A stretch of 64,000 bases of DNA from Coniochaeta sp. PMI_546 (lineage: Eukaryota > Ascomycota > Sordariomycetes > Coniochaetales > Coniochaetaceae), in assembly GCA_021432605.1 (NCBI GenBank), contig MU271147.1, forward strand, positions 2,356,001-2,420,000. The letters are read 5' to 3'. The notes under the pieces are model-generated. The model was not told the origin of the DNA, did no database searches, and saw only the letters and a program-made list of their open reading frames with translations. Numbering within the stretch: position 1 is the stretch's first letter; every line of letters begins with the position of its first letter. Positions 31,196 to 43,692 of this stretch are shown one piece after another. The translations under genes and the position numbers were made by a program.

Positions 31196-33908
31196 CTAGG
31201 CCCCTTGCGCGGTCCACTCAACATAGTCACCCTCCTTCTCCCGCCACTGAAATAGCTGTCCCTTTTCTCCAGCCAGCAACTTTCCCAACGCGGGGTTTCT
31301 CTTCAGCAACCATCGTTCCTCCGAGCCGGCATGCCGTAACGTGAGTGCAGCCCTGGCCTCAGCCCTCGGTAGGAGAGGTAGCTTTTCGGCGTCTGACTGA
31401 CCCTCATCTCCGCGTGAAGTGACGACTACCGGTCCTGGCACGCCGAGCCGTGCCGTGACGACTGCTACTAGGAGACTAACGAACAGCCAGGGGTATTGCA
31501 ATATCTCCACTTCGAACGCGTTGACAGTCTCCCGTGCACGTGCGGAGTAGGTCTTGTCGTTGAGCAAAGCGGCGAGACGGAAGAGGTTGTTGGCCGATAG
31601 TCCGTTGGTCGAGGGCTGAGCTGTGTCCATGCCGTCTTTCAGGCGGAGGATGGTAAAAGGCGCTGATTCCTCCGTCGTGTAGAAGCCACCTGAAGAGGAG
31701 CGGTGGAGCATCGGGGTTGGTGGTGAGGAGACTGGAGGATCGTAGAATAGGTCGAGTTGCGTTTCTGTATATAGTGGTTAGCATGAAGCAAATCAGAACA
31801 GTGACTTAGACGTAAAAGAAAAGAAAAAAGAAAGATAACAAAGGATACTCACTTTGCAACTCATCAGCCCAAGCAATAAAATCTTCATCCTCTGTCGCTT
31901 CAGCCAAATCGAGCAATCCCTCAATCAAAAAGGCATAATCATCCGCAAACGCCCTTGTGTCGCTCCTCGTCTCGTGGAAAGATCTGTACAGCACCTTCTC
32001 CTCAGCATCCCAGAGCTTCTCCTTCGCAAACCTCGCCGCCCCCGTCGCGGCATCGATATACCTCTTCGCCCTCTCGGCGTCCAAGTCCCGTATCGCCCTT
32101 CCCGCCCTCGCCAGCGCCGAAATAACCATACCATTATAAGCGGCAACAACTTTCTCGTCAGTTTCAGGGCGGACTCTCTCCTTCTCCCGGTGCGCAAGCA
32201 ATTTCTCTTTTGCCGACTTGATTATGCTCTTTACCTCGTCAACCGGGATGCCAAACTGTCGGCTCAACTCCCCGACATCCTTCTTCACACACAGCACATT
32301 CTGATTGATGAACTCGTCCTGCGGATCCAGGTCTCTGGGGACATTGCCGTGTTGCAAGACATTCCAATGCGCAGCGACAACAGAACTCTCATCCCCTACC
32401 ACACTGTCAAACTCCCTTCGTGTCCAGAGATAATAGGCACCTTCGCGGACATGCCTATCTCCCTTTCTATAGAACGAATCCGCTGCCTCACTGCTCGCGA
32501 AACCTCCACTCTCCGTCAGTATCGGCCTGCTTGTCAGATAATCCCCCAGCTCAAAAACCACATCCAGAAAGTCTCCTTCCGCCCCCTTCTTCCTCTCCCC
32601 GAGCCAAGCATCGAGGTACACACCCAGTAGCAGCGCGTTATCAGCAACCATCTTCTCGAAATGCGGAACGGCCCAGTCAGACGTGACACTGTATCGCGCG
32701 AACCCGCCCCCGACGTGGTCTCGCAGGCCTCCATCTCTCAACTTTCTTAGGGTAAACGTCGCCATCTCTCGCGCTTTCGCAACTTCCTTCTCGCCCACTA
32801 CGTCCGCCACCGCGCTGGGGAACTCGCCAAGCCTCAGCAAAAAGCTCAGCTTAGGCGGCGTAGGGAACTTCGGCGCCGGGGCCCCGAACCCGCCGTTGAC
32901 GGCGTCAAAGGTGCCGGCTATATGCGCGTACGCCTCCTCCAACTGGTCCAAGTCGAGATCCAGTTCAGGCGCCGCCACACCAGTCGGATTCACACTGCCG
33001 GGGTTCGCGACCAGATCCGCCGTGGCAGGCGAAGCGCCCATGGCAGCACTGCTTACGCCTCCCCCAGCCGGTGTCCCGATCGCCCTCGCGCCAAGTGTTC
33101 CCTCGGCCGCAAACTCCCTGAGCTGCAGGAGTATCTCCCCGGCCTCCTTCCTGCATCTCGTCTCCTGCTCGCGCCAGACCTTGTCAAGTTTCTGCAGCAC
33201 GACTAGGAAGTCAAGGCGTTCCTCGTCGCCGGCTGCGCTGTCCTGCCCTTCGGTACCGGTGATGAGCTCCGTGCCCGGACCGGGCCAGTAGGTCCCGCCA
33301 AAGACCGGCTCGAGTTCCGGGGTGAGAAAGATGTTGAGCGGCCAGCCGCCGTCGCCGTTGACGGCTTGGATGTAGTTCATGTATATTGCGTCTATGTCCG
33401 GCCTCTCCTCGCGGTCGACGATGATGGGGACAAAGGAGGTGTTTAGGAGGGAGGCAACCTGGGGATTGGAGAAGGAGTCTTGGGCTGTCAGGCGGCAGTC
33501 TGGTCTCTTGTCAGCTGTGCTGCGAACTTACACGGAAATGGGCAAGCCAAGCCCCTGATTGGGGCGGGTTCACTTACAGTGACATGCGCGGAAGCCCACG
33601 TTCAGGAAGATGAGCTTGTTCTCGCGCCTCGCCCGGCTGACAGCCTCGTCGTCGAGCAGCTGCCAGTGCACAAGGGAGGTAGCGTGGGAGCGGATGTAAG
33701 GGCTGGTGCTCTTGGATGCGCGGTTGTGAATTGCGCCGCTGTCGTCCTGGCTTGCTGTCTCAGTGGTAGCGGCCGGTTGTGCATGTTGCTGTTGGCTGAG
33801 CTCTGGGCTATTCTCCTTCGCCTTCTGCTCTGCTGCTCCGCGGCTGAGATTCGAGACAGACCGGGCGGCTGGTGTACCTGCCGGTGAAGGCGAGTGTTGG
33901 GAGCTCAT
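31196..33908 (-). CDS. SPATA20/YyaL-like protein: thioredoxin-like domain plus six-hairpin glycosidase-like domain
   Basis: Exons 33578-33908, 31853-33499 and 31196-31764 (introns 78 and 88 nt) encode 848 residues. After a ~65-residue low-complexity leader comes the DUF255 thioredoxin-like domain: SPYIRSHATSLVHWQLLDDE, then a CxxC site, Cys109-His-Tyr-Cys112, created exactly across intron 1. Family members usually have CHWC. NGDGGWPLNIFLTPELEPVF is the conserved cis-Pro region. The remaining ~600 residues form the (alpha/alpha)6 toroid, with DHVGGGFARYSVTSDWAVPH, HFEKMVADNALLL and FASSEAADSF typical of the family. Function is not established; a redox or sugar-isomerase-like role has been proposed for relatives. 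The second ATG-like codon upstream is TTG, so ATG 33908 was chosen. Confidence 0.9.
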
Positions 33909-35270
33909 CGTCTCTGGCAGCAAAGCGCACGATCCTTTCGCGTGTCTTGTCGTGTAAAATAAATTGGATCCGGGTCGTCGTGTATTCGAGTCGTCAAATC
34001 TCTCCGTATCTCGGTGCTGCGGATCGCAAGCGTGTATCCTCGCCTTTGTCGTCTAACTGTAGTCGAGCCGGGTGCGGAGGGGTAAGGCGGGGCTCTGGCT
34101 TAAGACGTAAACCCAATTTCTCACGATATCCACAGATTATCGAACCTTGGCTGATGAGACGAGTGTTTTACTAGACGCAAATATCCTGCTTGTCCAGATG
34201 AGATGGAAGGAGAAGTAAATGGCCGGACGAGATGAGAAAACGGTGCCGTGTTGCTCAGTCCGTCCGACCAGGCCGGCACAAGAACCTGGAACCCCGCCTG
34301 AGAATTGACGTATGTCTTGGGACAGGACCGAGCTCCGGTTGCAGCCTTATCGCGAAAACCTTATTCATGCGCGGTGGGTTGTGCACAATGAATAAGCCGA
34401 AGAAGGAATGTAAGCATCAGATGGTTAATCTCGCTCATGCCATGTCTCTTAAATATGTCATGCCAATAAGGGATGTGGTCCTCACCCTTCGAAATAATCT
34501 CCTTTACACACTCTTGTCAGCTTTGACAACTGCCTTTACGATATCCCCAATTCTACCACACGGAGTGGAACAGATCATCACGAGCGCTGCTCGCGCCGGA
34601 GCCGCAATGACATCCATGTAACAAAGGCTTCATTTCTAGGAACCTAGGAACATGAAAAGTCGAAACAGGAGGATCACTCATCGAGAAGTATCATATCCCT
34701 CCAAAGACAAGAAGGATAGGTCAAGAGGCCTCCTCACCACCGTGGCAAGTGCCTACATGACCACAATCCATAAGAATGAGAATCAAGGAACCGCCCCTTA
34801 AGTACACCAACACCGCGTTCCGCACCAAAATAAAGAGCCCAGCTCTGTCCACGGGGTAAACACGACATCGAGAACCCGTCGAGTGACGAAGCCCGAGTCC
34901 CAGTGCTGCCACCGTGGACGTAGTAGAAGGCAAAGAATCGAAGAGAAATGCATACGATCCCCAGCGGGGTTTTCCTTTAACCGTACCCAGACCATCGAGC
35001 AATGCTGTGATAAATCATGGCGTCGTCAGAAGAGTGATGCAGCCCCTGTCACCCATGCAAGTTGCAGAAAATGGAACGGCTCGTGAACTGGATGAGCATG
35101 CTGTTTTCGAGGAATCTCGTCGCCATCCAGGGGCATAAAAACTTGGTATCGGAGAAGCGAAATGAACCACGCAAGCGTCTCTGTACAACCTTATACACTA
35201 CACGAAGGCAAAGGATCATGCTGCTGATGAGGAACCGACTCGAGCCGCACCTTCAGACAGAAAATGCTCT
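33909..35270. other. Intergenic region between the SPATA20-like and CAP genes
   Basis: 1.36 kb. Contains the SPATA20-like promoter on the left and the 3' UTR of the CAP gene on the right. Frames up to 129 codons (34232-34621) have no recognisable content. Confidence 0.5.
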
Positions 35271-36315
35271 TTAAACAACCACGGTAGCCTCGTTGAGCGA
35301 GGGGAGGACATTCTTTCCATACCCGCCACCCATATTGCCTGCATCCCATGTTAGTGCTTTATTCTATCACAAGACGGTATCTCTGGACTCACCGGGCGGA
35401 TAGTAGTCGCAGACGGTGTAGTAAGAACCCAGATTGGGATAGATGGTGCCTGGTGGGCAGTACTGCGTGGCACAACCGATCTGCTCGGTAGCAACCCAGA
35501 CCAACTGCGAAAAGTGTCCCCACGCCTCGAAGTTGCTCATATCTGGGTTGTCCTTGCCAAGGTCCTGTGTAGGATAGGCCGAGGCTTCACCATTGTGCCA
35601 CATGTCGGTGATCGCCTGGGCAACTGTGGTACTCTCGCCCTTGAGCCTAACATCGTCACTCGAGCCAAACAGGGCGAGATTCTGGCCATAGCCGCCGCCA
35701 CCAGGTGTCCTATTCTGGGTCAGTGCCTGCCAATACATGGAACCGAACTTCTCAGGAAACCTACAAGTCATGTGCGAACACGCACTTGGCAGCAGTCTGA
35801 GCAGCGTAGCCGGCATATGTGTCGCTCCACTCAACAGCCGGGGCGCTGTAGTTGAGCCGGTGGAGATTGTGGTGATATACAGCAGTGCTGGCATAGTCGG
35901 TTGGCTGGGCAGCCTGAGCCTGCTGCGTCGACGAGGCAGGCGGGGCCTGCACAGGCGCGGGAGTCTCCACGGCGGGAGGAGCCGGAGCTGCCTCGGTGGT
36001 CGGGTCGACTGCTGGCTCGGGAGCAACGGTTGTGACTTGGGCGGCAGCCTCGGTAGCTGAATCAGGTGCCGGCGCCACGGTCACGGGTGTGGCCACGGCC
36101 GCGGCCGCGTCCGAAGCCGGCGTGGAAGCACTCGTAAGACCGGGAGCGTGATGGGGCCCCCCAGCGGCGAAGACCGAGGGAAGTGTGCCTTCCGTAACGT
36201 ACACCGTCTTCCACTCGATGACGACTTCGGTCTCGATCTTACGCTTCTCCATGTTGGAAGGCGTGGCCATGGCCAAAATAGCGCCAGAGGCAGCCAGAAT
36301 AACGGATGTCTTCAT
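35271..36315 (-). CDS. Secreted CAP/PR-1-like protein (Pry family)
   Basis: Exons 35765-36315, 35393-35709 and 35271-35338 (introns 55 and 54 nt) encode 311 residues. A signal peptide (MKTSVILAASGAILAMATPS) is followed by a dibasic KRK and ~110 residues of Ala/Pro/Thr/Val linker, probably O-glycosylated. The CAP domain begins at YHHNLHRLNYSAPAVEWSD and contains GGGGYGQNLAL, FSQLVWVATEQIGCA (CAP signature 1) and YTVCDYYPPGN (signature 2), with the conserved Cys residues present. Yeast Pry1/2 bind and export sterols and fatty acids, and relatives in pathogens can be effectors. Intron 1 joins FAHDL to TPGGGGYGQN only if the AATAG acceptor is used, which restores the family pattern. A 5-kb gene-free region lies upstream. 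Confidence 0.93.
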
Positions 36316-39300
36316 GTTGAGTTTGAGGAGAGAAAAGGCCTGCGGCGTGTTAGTGGTCTTAGTTTCTTGTCTTGAGGTTGTTCTCTAGAGGCAAGGAACT
36401 CGTGGGTGTTGCTCATAGCACAAGAAAGTAGGGCACAATAAGGCTTGTCGCAAGTGTGAACAAAGGTCCAAACTGCATCAGCACCTTGTTGTCCAGTCTC
36501 GAGCGATGGCCAATAGGTAGATGTTTGTTGTGGGCAATAAAGCATAATTCGGAGGGGCATGACCGAGGTCATTCTTCATAAAGGCCTTTACCATATTCCA
36601 AAGGACCGCTTGCTCAAGTCAAACTGGAGAATTCCCCGCAAAGGAATGTGGGAATTGGGATGCTGCAATGGCAAACTGCGACTAACCTGTTTTTCTAAGA
36701 ACTTGTCGTGATATGATACAGGTCTTTGACGAGGATCACCAGGAAGATGGATGGGCCCAAGTCTTCTCAGAACCAGCTGGCGGCAGGAGTGCTGATGCTT
36801 TGATCCTTCAAGGATGCTTGATGAAGATGGTGTACCGACGACAGTGTGGTTGGACGACAGCAGCACCAGTCGTCAGAGTTGGACGAGTCACGGTTACTGC
36901 GCGAAACACTTCAACCTTGTTTCTTCTGCCGGAGAATAGCTGGAACTGCCGATAAAGGAGTGACGAGAAAAATAAAAAGCGAGAAGCCTTGTGACGGGTA
37001 CTCTGCTGGAAGTGGTGTCGACACTCAGAAATCGAAACTCGAACTTGGTGCAGGACGAGGTCGACAGCGTAGTGCGGACGAAGAGATATTGGGTGGTTTG
37101 GATATGGGTAAGGAATGTGGTTGTGTTAAGTAAAGGAGTGGACTGTGTCAAAAGACACTGAATCTGATGATTCGAATGAGTGAAAGGTAGATGTGGTGGT
37201 AAAAGGAAAGACTGAAGGTCGGTCGGGAAAGTTGGTCTGGAAGTGACAGTGGCTGACTACCTTACACTTGGGGGAGTTGGGGTGGAGAGAGTGTCGTGGA
37301 GAGGGAGGTGGAACTCGGGACTCGCGACTGCAAAGGTCCTAGTCTACCTAGGGTACCTGGTTCCCGTCCTTACCACAATACTGTGCACACCCGTCCCAAA
37401 AGCTTGGCCGACGTTGGCCTGAGCTTTACAGTACCAGAGTATACGTGTACACGTGTAGGTAATGTGCGGATGCAGTGCGAGCCTAACAACGCAGCTAACG
37501 ATCGGTGGAGGGATTTGAAATGGAGGGAAGGAAGTGATCCTGGCGATGAACGATTCAACGAAGGACGCACGGAAGGTTCAGAGTGCACTGGCAGTCCTGA
37601 GAATTAAACTTCAACCTGGCCAAACATGAAGTCACTCCCTGGCTCCCTTGAAGTCTACGTGTATTACTACCACCATGGCATACCTAATGTAGTAGGTAGT
37701 AAGGGATTGTCTCCCTTCTGTCTTCCATCCGCCAAGTCTGGATTGCGAAGTAGCGTCAAAGGGGGGTAATCTTAGGGAGGTACGAGTTAATTTGGTTGCC
37801 CGTTGTGCTCTTGTGCCGCACCTTCCACTCAAGAACGTCAAATCTCGGTAGGGGGTGCCGGTAGCAAAGTGACCTTGAGGCTGAAGGCAAGTCACTTCTT
37901 GGAGGCATCCACCTTTTTCGGTGGCCAGATCACTGGCGATCTTTAAATCAAATGGCACTGAGAATCGAAATAGTGTATGTTTTTGTCCCTTTCCTGAAGC
38001 ATCAGTACGACTTCCAAAGTGCATATCGTCCATATTCTATCATCGTTATACAAGTGTAGATACAAGTATAGACACGTCTTGTTTGTGATGTGACCATACC
38101 CATCGCCTTTAGAGCATCTCAGGATATTGCAGGAGTTCATCCAATGTTCCAGAGAAGACCCCGAACAGAAGTCAGATCCCTGCAGCGGATCTGCTATGGC
38201 CACGCCATGTTTAAAGTTTTGAACCACTACCCCTGCCTTAGCCCCTTGGCTTCCCCGGTCTTTCCTTCTGTCCAATCTGCAGTCAATCTGGTACCTTGCA
38301 GCGGCACGGCGGATACTCTTTTGAGTCTCCCTAGCGCCCATTGGGCCAATCGTCAGTGCCCCTCACCCAACTGATTGTCTTTCGAGGACGTCAAGCTTGA
38401 ATCGATTTGCTGCGTGGATTCCTGAAACAACCCTAATTTCACACTCAATGAATCGCCGTTTCCACGTCTTTCGCCTCCGGGAATCCAGGATCCTGGGTCA
38501 AAGAAGCACCTACACTATGCACCATCATGATGATGATAGATCTGATGTTACAATACCCAAGTTCTTACGCGTGACGATGTCTGACAGATCCCTTCATACT
38601 AGCAAACCCCACAACCCAGAGCCTTCTTTTGCTGTGTAGTGTAGTACATGTATACCGTGTATGTGTGTTCATCGTCGCCAAGATCCCTGTGTAGCATCTC
38701 TGCTACCTCTACGAAGCAATGGCCTGAGAAAGTGGTCGCTGACCTGCCGCACTTACCTCCTCTGGTTTTGGCAACTTCATCCCTCAGCCAGTCCCTTGAT
38801 TGTGGATTGCATGACTCTTGTCAGATATTGGCGAACGCCTTGGAAGAGCGACGCAACTTTGACAGCTCAACCATTACGAGCCATGGCCGAGATGGATTTC
38901 GAGGCCCCCGCTTGTGTGACGACGATTCATAATATTCCGGAGCAGAGTAACGTGGAACTTTTAGCTCAGTGGCAACAGGACCTGAAACGTCGACATGGAG
39001 TGCCGTGCAAACGGGCAGATTTTACCTTTCGAGACTGTGAGACCACCTCACGCACCCAGGTTAATCGCACTATCCTGAACTTGTAATCTCTCCAATGGAC
39101 GCGAACCTTGGCTATCTGTTTTGATTATATTTCTCAGGGTTTGCTATTCGTCATTGGAGCCTTCTCGAACTGGTAGGACCACCCAGGTGTTTGTACCGAG
39201 CTCCTGGCCCTTCCCCCGTCCTCACTTAATGCCAACTCGTGTTGGAACAACTACTACTGGGTGCGCTGGCTGGGTTCCGTGCTGGATCGTCGAAACATGC

Positions 39301-41319
39301 GTGGATCGACCTCCAGAACGGCCACCTCCTCTATGTCACCTATGTCACAGGGTTCCTCGTTGTCGCTGGGATTACACGTTTATCGGCAGCCTTCAAAGCT
39401 TGAGAGATACTACCTTATAGCAGAACCGGGACTCTGGACTGAGCTTAGTCTTGGAGGCTCATGGTATTTGCGTGACCAACACAAAGTATCGGGTAAGGAG
39501 GAACATCATGTTTTGCTTATGGATGTCTCGGAGAGGGAACCCTATCACACACACTTAGTAGTCTATCATAAGCCCTCGTTCAAGTCTTGATCCGACCTGA
39601 AACCGACTCACGGTATCTTCAGCTACGCGATGTTCTTGGTACCCAGGAGACATAAGTCCTTCCACGATTGGTCGGGCTCTTCCCTTCGTCCTTCCCTAAC
39701 CGTGTATCATGATTACACAGCAGACGAACGTCGGTTACCCGAACCCTTACTTTTGCCATGTTCAAGCTTCCGGGTCGTGGCAAGCGGCTCACCTTGAATG
39801 TGCATCTCTTGCTATCGCTAAAGCCCGCGTCTACTCTGGATAGTTGAAGATGCCTCTAAACCTGGTAGTTTCGTCTTAAGGGATAGAGGTTCGTGCCCCT
39901 TTCTGGGAAGAGCGCAGTCTATTCAACTTCTCTCATTTTATCTCTCACTGCGCTCCACATGCGCGTGACCGACGGAATTCGTCCATGTGCCCGACGTCAG
40001 CGTCTCTTTGCCTTTCGGGACTTGCAGTTACTCAGCATCGAAAGAAGCAATTGCGTGTACTTCCCGACATCTGTGCCCATCTCCCTCACAAGAATGGGCA
40101 GACAGTTCTTAGATTGTCGACACACGCGTAGGCTGTAACTTACCTGAGCGATTTCGTACGCGGCTGAGACTTTGTGAGCACCGGTTCTTGGAACCATCGG
40201 CTCTACGACGGCAAGGGGACAGGCACTGGTGAACGCCCCGGGTTTGGGATATATTGCGCCCGTACGCCAAATATGTCAAGGGCCGCCCTCTGCGCCACTT
40301 GCGACCAAGGTACGACGTCAAGATCCCGTCACCCTGGCCCTGCCGTCCATATCGGCCCTCAGTTCACAGGAGCCGATAAGCTTTGGATGTGCCTCTCCTC
40401 GGCCCCATTTCTGCCAGCTCCCGTTACACTTAGTCAGGACCGACATTCCCATGACAGCGATGATCAGTTCGAGGTCTCGTTACCCGGTGCCGGGCTGGGC
40501 TTGCTTTAGAAACTTAGTCTTGTTCCGCCTCTTAGTATGACGATTGTGTCTAATCGAATCGTAGTTATGACGGCTGCTTGGGCTTATTGACGATGCATAT
40601 ATCGATCGTATGAATTGTCGGCGACCTATTTTCCTCAGTTCGTAACTCACAATATGGATGGCAACATGGTAAGTCGAAGTAGGGACACTTAGGACGTCAT
40701 CTATGATGAGAATGGGAAGGCGGCATCACTTGTCAACCTCCTTGTTATACCAAGCCACGCAAAACCTTTCCGCCCATGCCGCATTGACAGACCGTGCTAT
40801 TCGTGTAGCCTTTCGTATAGTAACTGACGTGGGTAGATGCTCTTCGAGGTGATCTCGCATATCCTGTGCTGGTCTGGTGGTAGATGACAAGTCACAATGC
40901 TCGTTCTACCGTTGATGACTCGTGTCATCTGAGACAATACCATGACAAAGGTTCCCTCCCCTGGACGGCGAAGCCACACGACAGGAAAGACAGAGCGAGT
41001 AACGCTCGGAATGCCATTCTGGTCGGTCACAGTATAGAGTACAGAGACCACCATGGCTTCAGCCGTTCGCCATGATGCTCCAGCCCCGCGACGTGTACGG
41101 CGAAATATCTCTTCAAGCGATTAGGCTCATCATCAGATGGTCTAGCTGACCGAGAGGCGACAATTGGGATCACAACGAACATCATACATACTGCAGGCAG
41201 CGGAAGTAAGAGGGTGGAAACCGGCAACGGGCGACCTCTTTCATTTTATATACATATAACCGCCTGTGATCATCTACTAGTCATACCAGCATACACCATC
41301 CATAGCTCCTATTCTCCGC
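36316..41319. other. Long gene-free stretch upstream of the CAP gene
   Basis: Five kilobases with no supportable gene on either strand, flanked by the CAP start and the 3' end of the complex I subunit gene. Frames here are short (up to ~141 codons), overlap on both strands and lack domains or coherent introns. No tRNA, repeat array or transposon ends recognised. The part next to 36315 must hold the CAP promoter. It could contain non-coding RNAs or lineage-specific genes with many small exons that I cannot see. Confidence 0.5.
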
Positions 41320-42013
41320 TCAAGATGACGGCGTTTGGTTCTTCTCCGGGATAAACGGCTCTCCGCGCAGAATAGACCGATGTGCGTAGATCTGTGTCTT
41401 CCGTAGATGCACAGGCGTCGAGTTCTGTGGCTGGTCGGGAACAACTTTCTCCAGTTTCTGCAACGAACACTGTCAGTAATCACCAGCTAAATCATCATCC
41501 ACCCAAAGTAGCAAGAGAGCACGTACCAAGTTCTCGAAAACGCATTTATTCAGCTTCCACTCGGCCGGCCGGCACTGCCACAGCTGGTGGTTGTTGTCCT
41601 CCAGACAGGCCCAGTGACTGCGGAACTGCTCGAGGCAGGACTTGTTGATGTCGTCGATGACGCTGCGGGCGCAGCGAGTCACCCGTCTACCCTCCTTCAG
41701 GCACTCGAACTCGCCCTTGCCCGGGTTCTCGTTCTTGCATTGCATGTAGTCATCATTGTAGTCTTTGCACCGGGCGCCGATGAAGAAGGCCGCACTAAGC
41801 AAAGGGGCGGAGCTGGCACCGACTTCTTTGACTTTGGGGATCGAGTCCGGGAGAGGGGTTGTGTCGTAAAGGACTTGTTGGTTGAAGCTATATTCGCAGG
41901 ACTGTTAGCGGACTGTGCCATCCAACAGCTCTTCGCGCGCTGATGTATGGATAGCTACTGGCAGTTGGGTCAATTGAAAAGTGATTCACTCACACTGCCT
42001 TGCGTGCCGCCAT
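41320..42013 (-). CDS. nuo-20.8: NADH:ubiquinone oxidoreductase 20.8-kDa subunit (NDUFA8/PGIV homologue)
   Basis: Exons 41994-42013, 41527-41887 and 41320-41457 (introns 106 and 69 nt) encode 172 residues. The 20-nt first exon supplies MAARKAV. This accessory subunit of mitochondrial complex I lies on the intermembrane-space side and is imported by the Mia40 disulfide relay. Four CX9C motifs are visible, at Cys47/57, Cys69/79, Cys91/101 and Cys112/122, giving two CHCH domains as in the Neurospora and human proteins. No cleavable presequence, as expected for a Mia40 client. The C-terminus after the last Cys is a polar extension ending NQTPSS. Divergent from NUP57. Confidence 0.95.
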
Positions 42014-42493
42014 TTTGAAGGTGTTGGCTGGCCAGTTGTCCGCGACTCGTGGTAGTGGTTTGCAGGGAGCTTGGACGAGGCGGATGGATGAGGTTGAAGA
42101 TGGATCGGCTAACTGGAGGTGAGGTTGGAAATTGAGCGGTGTCATTGGTCAGCCTCTCACCTTGCCAGGTGAGGCTGAATGCTGAAAGGTGTGCAGGGGA
42201 GCTAAGCTTCGGACCCACTCTTCTTTTGCAGCGCGTCTTGCTTGTAAACTTGCAGGTTCACCTTGAGTTCATTGTCTACACCATCTCCTGCTTTAACTCT
42301 CTAGATCCTCGAGGTTCCCATACATCTATACACCCCGTCCCAGGCAGTTTCTGGATAGCCCTCGAGAATACACAGGAATGCGATGAGATAACTGAGCTTT
42401 CCCCTTCATTTTCACCAGTCGTGGCACCTCGACCTTTACCTCTACCCAGCAACCAGTGGAACATCACATCGCTCCCTTCTTCGCACCGCAATC
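42014..42493. other. Divergent promoter region, nuo-20.8 / NUP57
   Basis: 480 bases between opposed start codons, no coding frame, presumed bidirectional promoter. Confidence 0.55.
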
Positions 42494-43692
42494 ATGTCGT
42501 TGTTTGGTTCGCTGAACAAGCCAGCGGGGCAGTCCGTGTTTGGTGGTAACCAGAGTACTACATCCGCATTCGGCCAAACAAATGCGCAAACAAACGTGAG
42601 CTACACATTCGGGCCGGCCTGCCACTGTCCAGCTCGTCGGGCCCGACCCGTGCCTTCGAACAGCACCAGCTAACTAAACGCAGCAGCAGCAGCAACAACA
42701 ACAACCCCAGTTTCAGCAGCAACCTCAACAGAACATGACCTCTCTATCGCAGTCTCAGAACCCGCAACTCGGCTCCTCGCTTTGGCAGCCAGGGAGCATG
42801 TCATCTCGTTCGTCTCCCTTGTGCGCATGCTTCTCTCTCACCCTAACACCGCAAAACTAACCCTGCCTCAATCAGACCAAAAATCCATCCCTGACCAGAT
42901 GCAACTCATCGCCGAGAAATGGCACCCCCTCCACCCCTCTTGCGCCTTCAAGACCTACTTCTACAACAAGGTCGACGAGTCTCGCATTCCCTTCTACCAG
43001 CCGGGGCCACAAGACGACCCGAAAGAATGGGAAGAAGCGCTGTCCCACAAACCGGCGCCGGGGTTCATGCCCGTCCTCTGCGCCGGGTTCGCGGGCATGG
43101 CCGAGCGCCTGAAGGTCCAGCGCCGCGCGGTGGGGGAGTTCAACGCCCGACTGCACGAGATCAATGCGAGCTTGGACGCGATCCTGAGCCGGCACGACCT
43201 CGAGACCAGTGTGAGGGCGCTGAACGCGAGACGCCGCCATGCGGCGTTGCGGAATAGGTGTCTTGCGCTTGCGGCTAGGGTACAGGTGCTTCGGAACAGG
43301 GGGTACGCGTTGAGCAGCGATGAAGACGAGCTGAGAACCAAGCTGATGGAGATGGAGCGGGGGATGCAGGACCCTGCGCTAAGTGCGCGGATGGAGGAGT
43401 TGTGGAGCCGGCTTATCGTGCTGAGGGGGTATGCGGACAGTTTGAAGGTTGAAATCAACAAGAGGGGGATGAGTGAGGATGGTGGACTTGGGGAGGAGGT
43501 CGAGGCTAAGGCTAAGAAGGTGAGTTGTGCTGTGTTGGAGTGTCAGAGTCAAGGAGAAGGACGGCTAACGTTGAGCAGATACTCGAGGACTACGAGAAGC
43601 AGATCCAACATCTCAAGAAGGAGGTCGAGCAGATCAAGAAGGATTTTGAGGACTACGAGAAGGAGCACAACCCGACGCCAGCTCCGAGATAG
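42494..43692 (+). CDS. NUP57: Nucleoporin Nup57 (Nup54 homologue), FG-channel subunit
   Basis: Four exons: 42494-42595, 42684-42807, 42876-43519 and 43579-43692, giving 327 residues. Together with Nsp1 and Nup49 it forms the central FG channel trimer of the nuclear pore. The N-terminus is a short FG region (MSLFGSLNKP, VFGG, AFGQ) followed by a Gln-rich run encoded by a CAG/CAA tract. KSIPDQMQLIAEKWHPLHPS starts the conserved Nup54 alpha/beta region, which leads into long coiled coils, ending with LEDYEKQIQHLKKEVEQIKK. The FG domain is much shorter than in yeast Nup57 (541 residues). Intron 2 is inferred from a GTTCGT donor, because it keeps the frame; that junction is less certain than the others. 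Confidence 0.9.
42684..42704 (+). repeat. CAG/CAA trinucleotide tract in NUP57 exon 2
   Basis: Seven consecutive Gln codons (CAG then CAA) begin exon 2, with more Gln codons shortly after. The tract starts directly at the splice acceptor, so the first CAG units could also serve as alternative (NAGNAG) acceptors. Confidence 0.7.

Noticed and set aside
38661-39086. 141-codon plus-strand frame in the 5-kb gene-free interval
   Set aside because: No recognisable domain, no coherent introns, composition unlike neighbouring exons.
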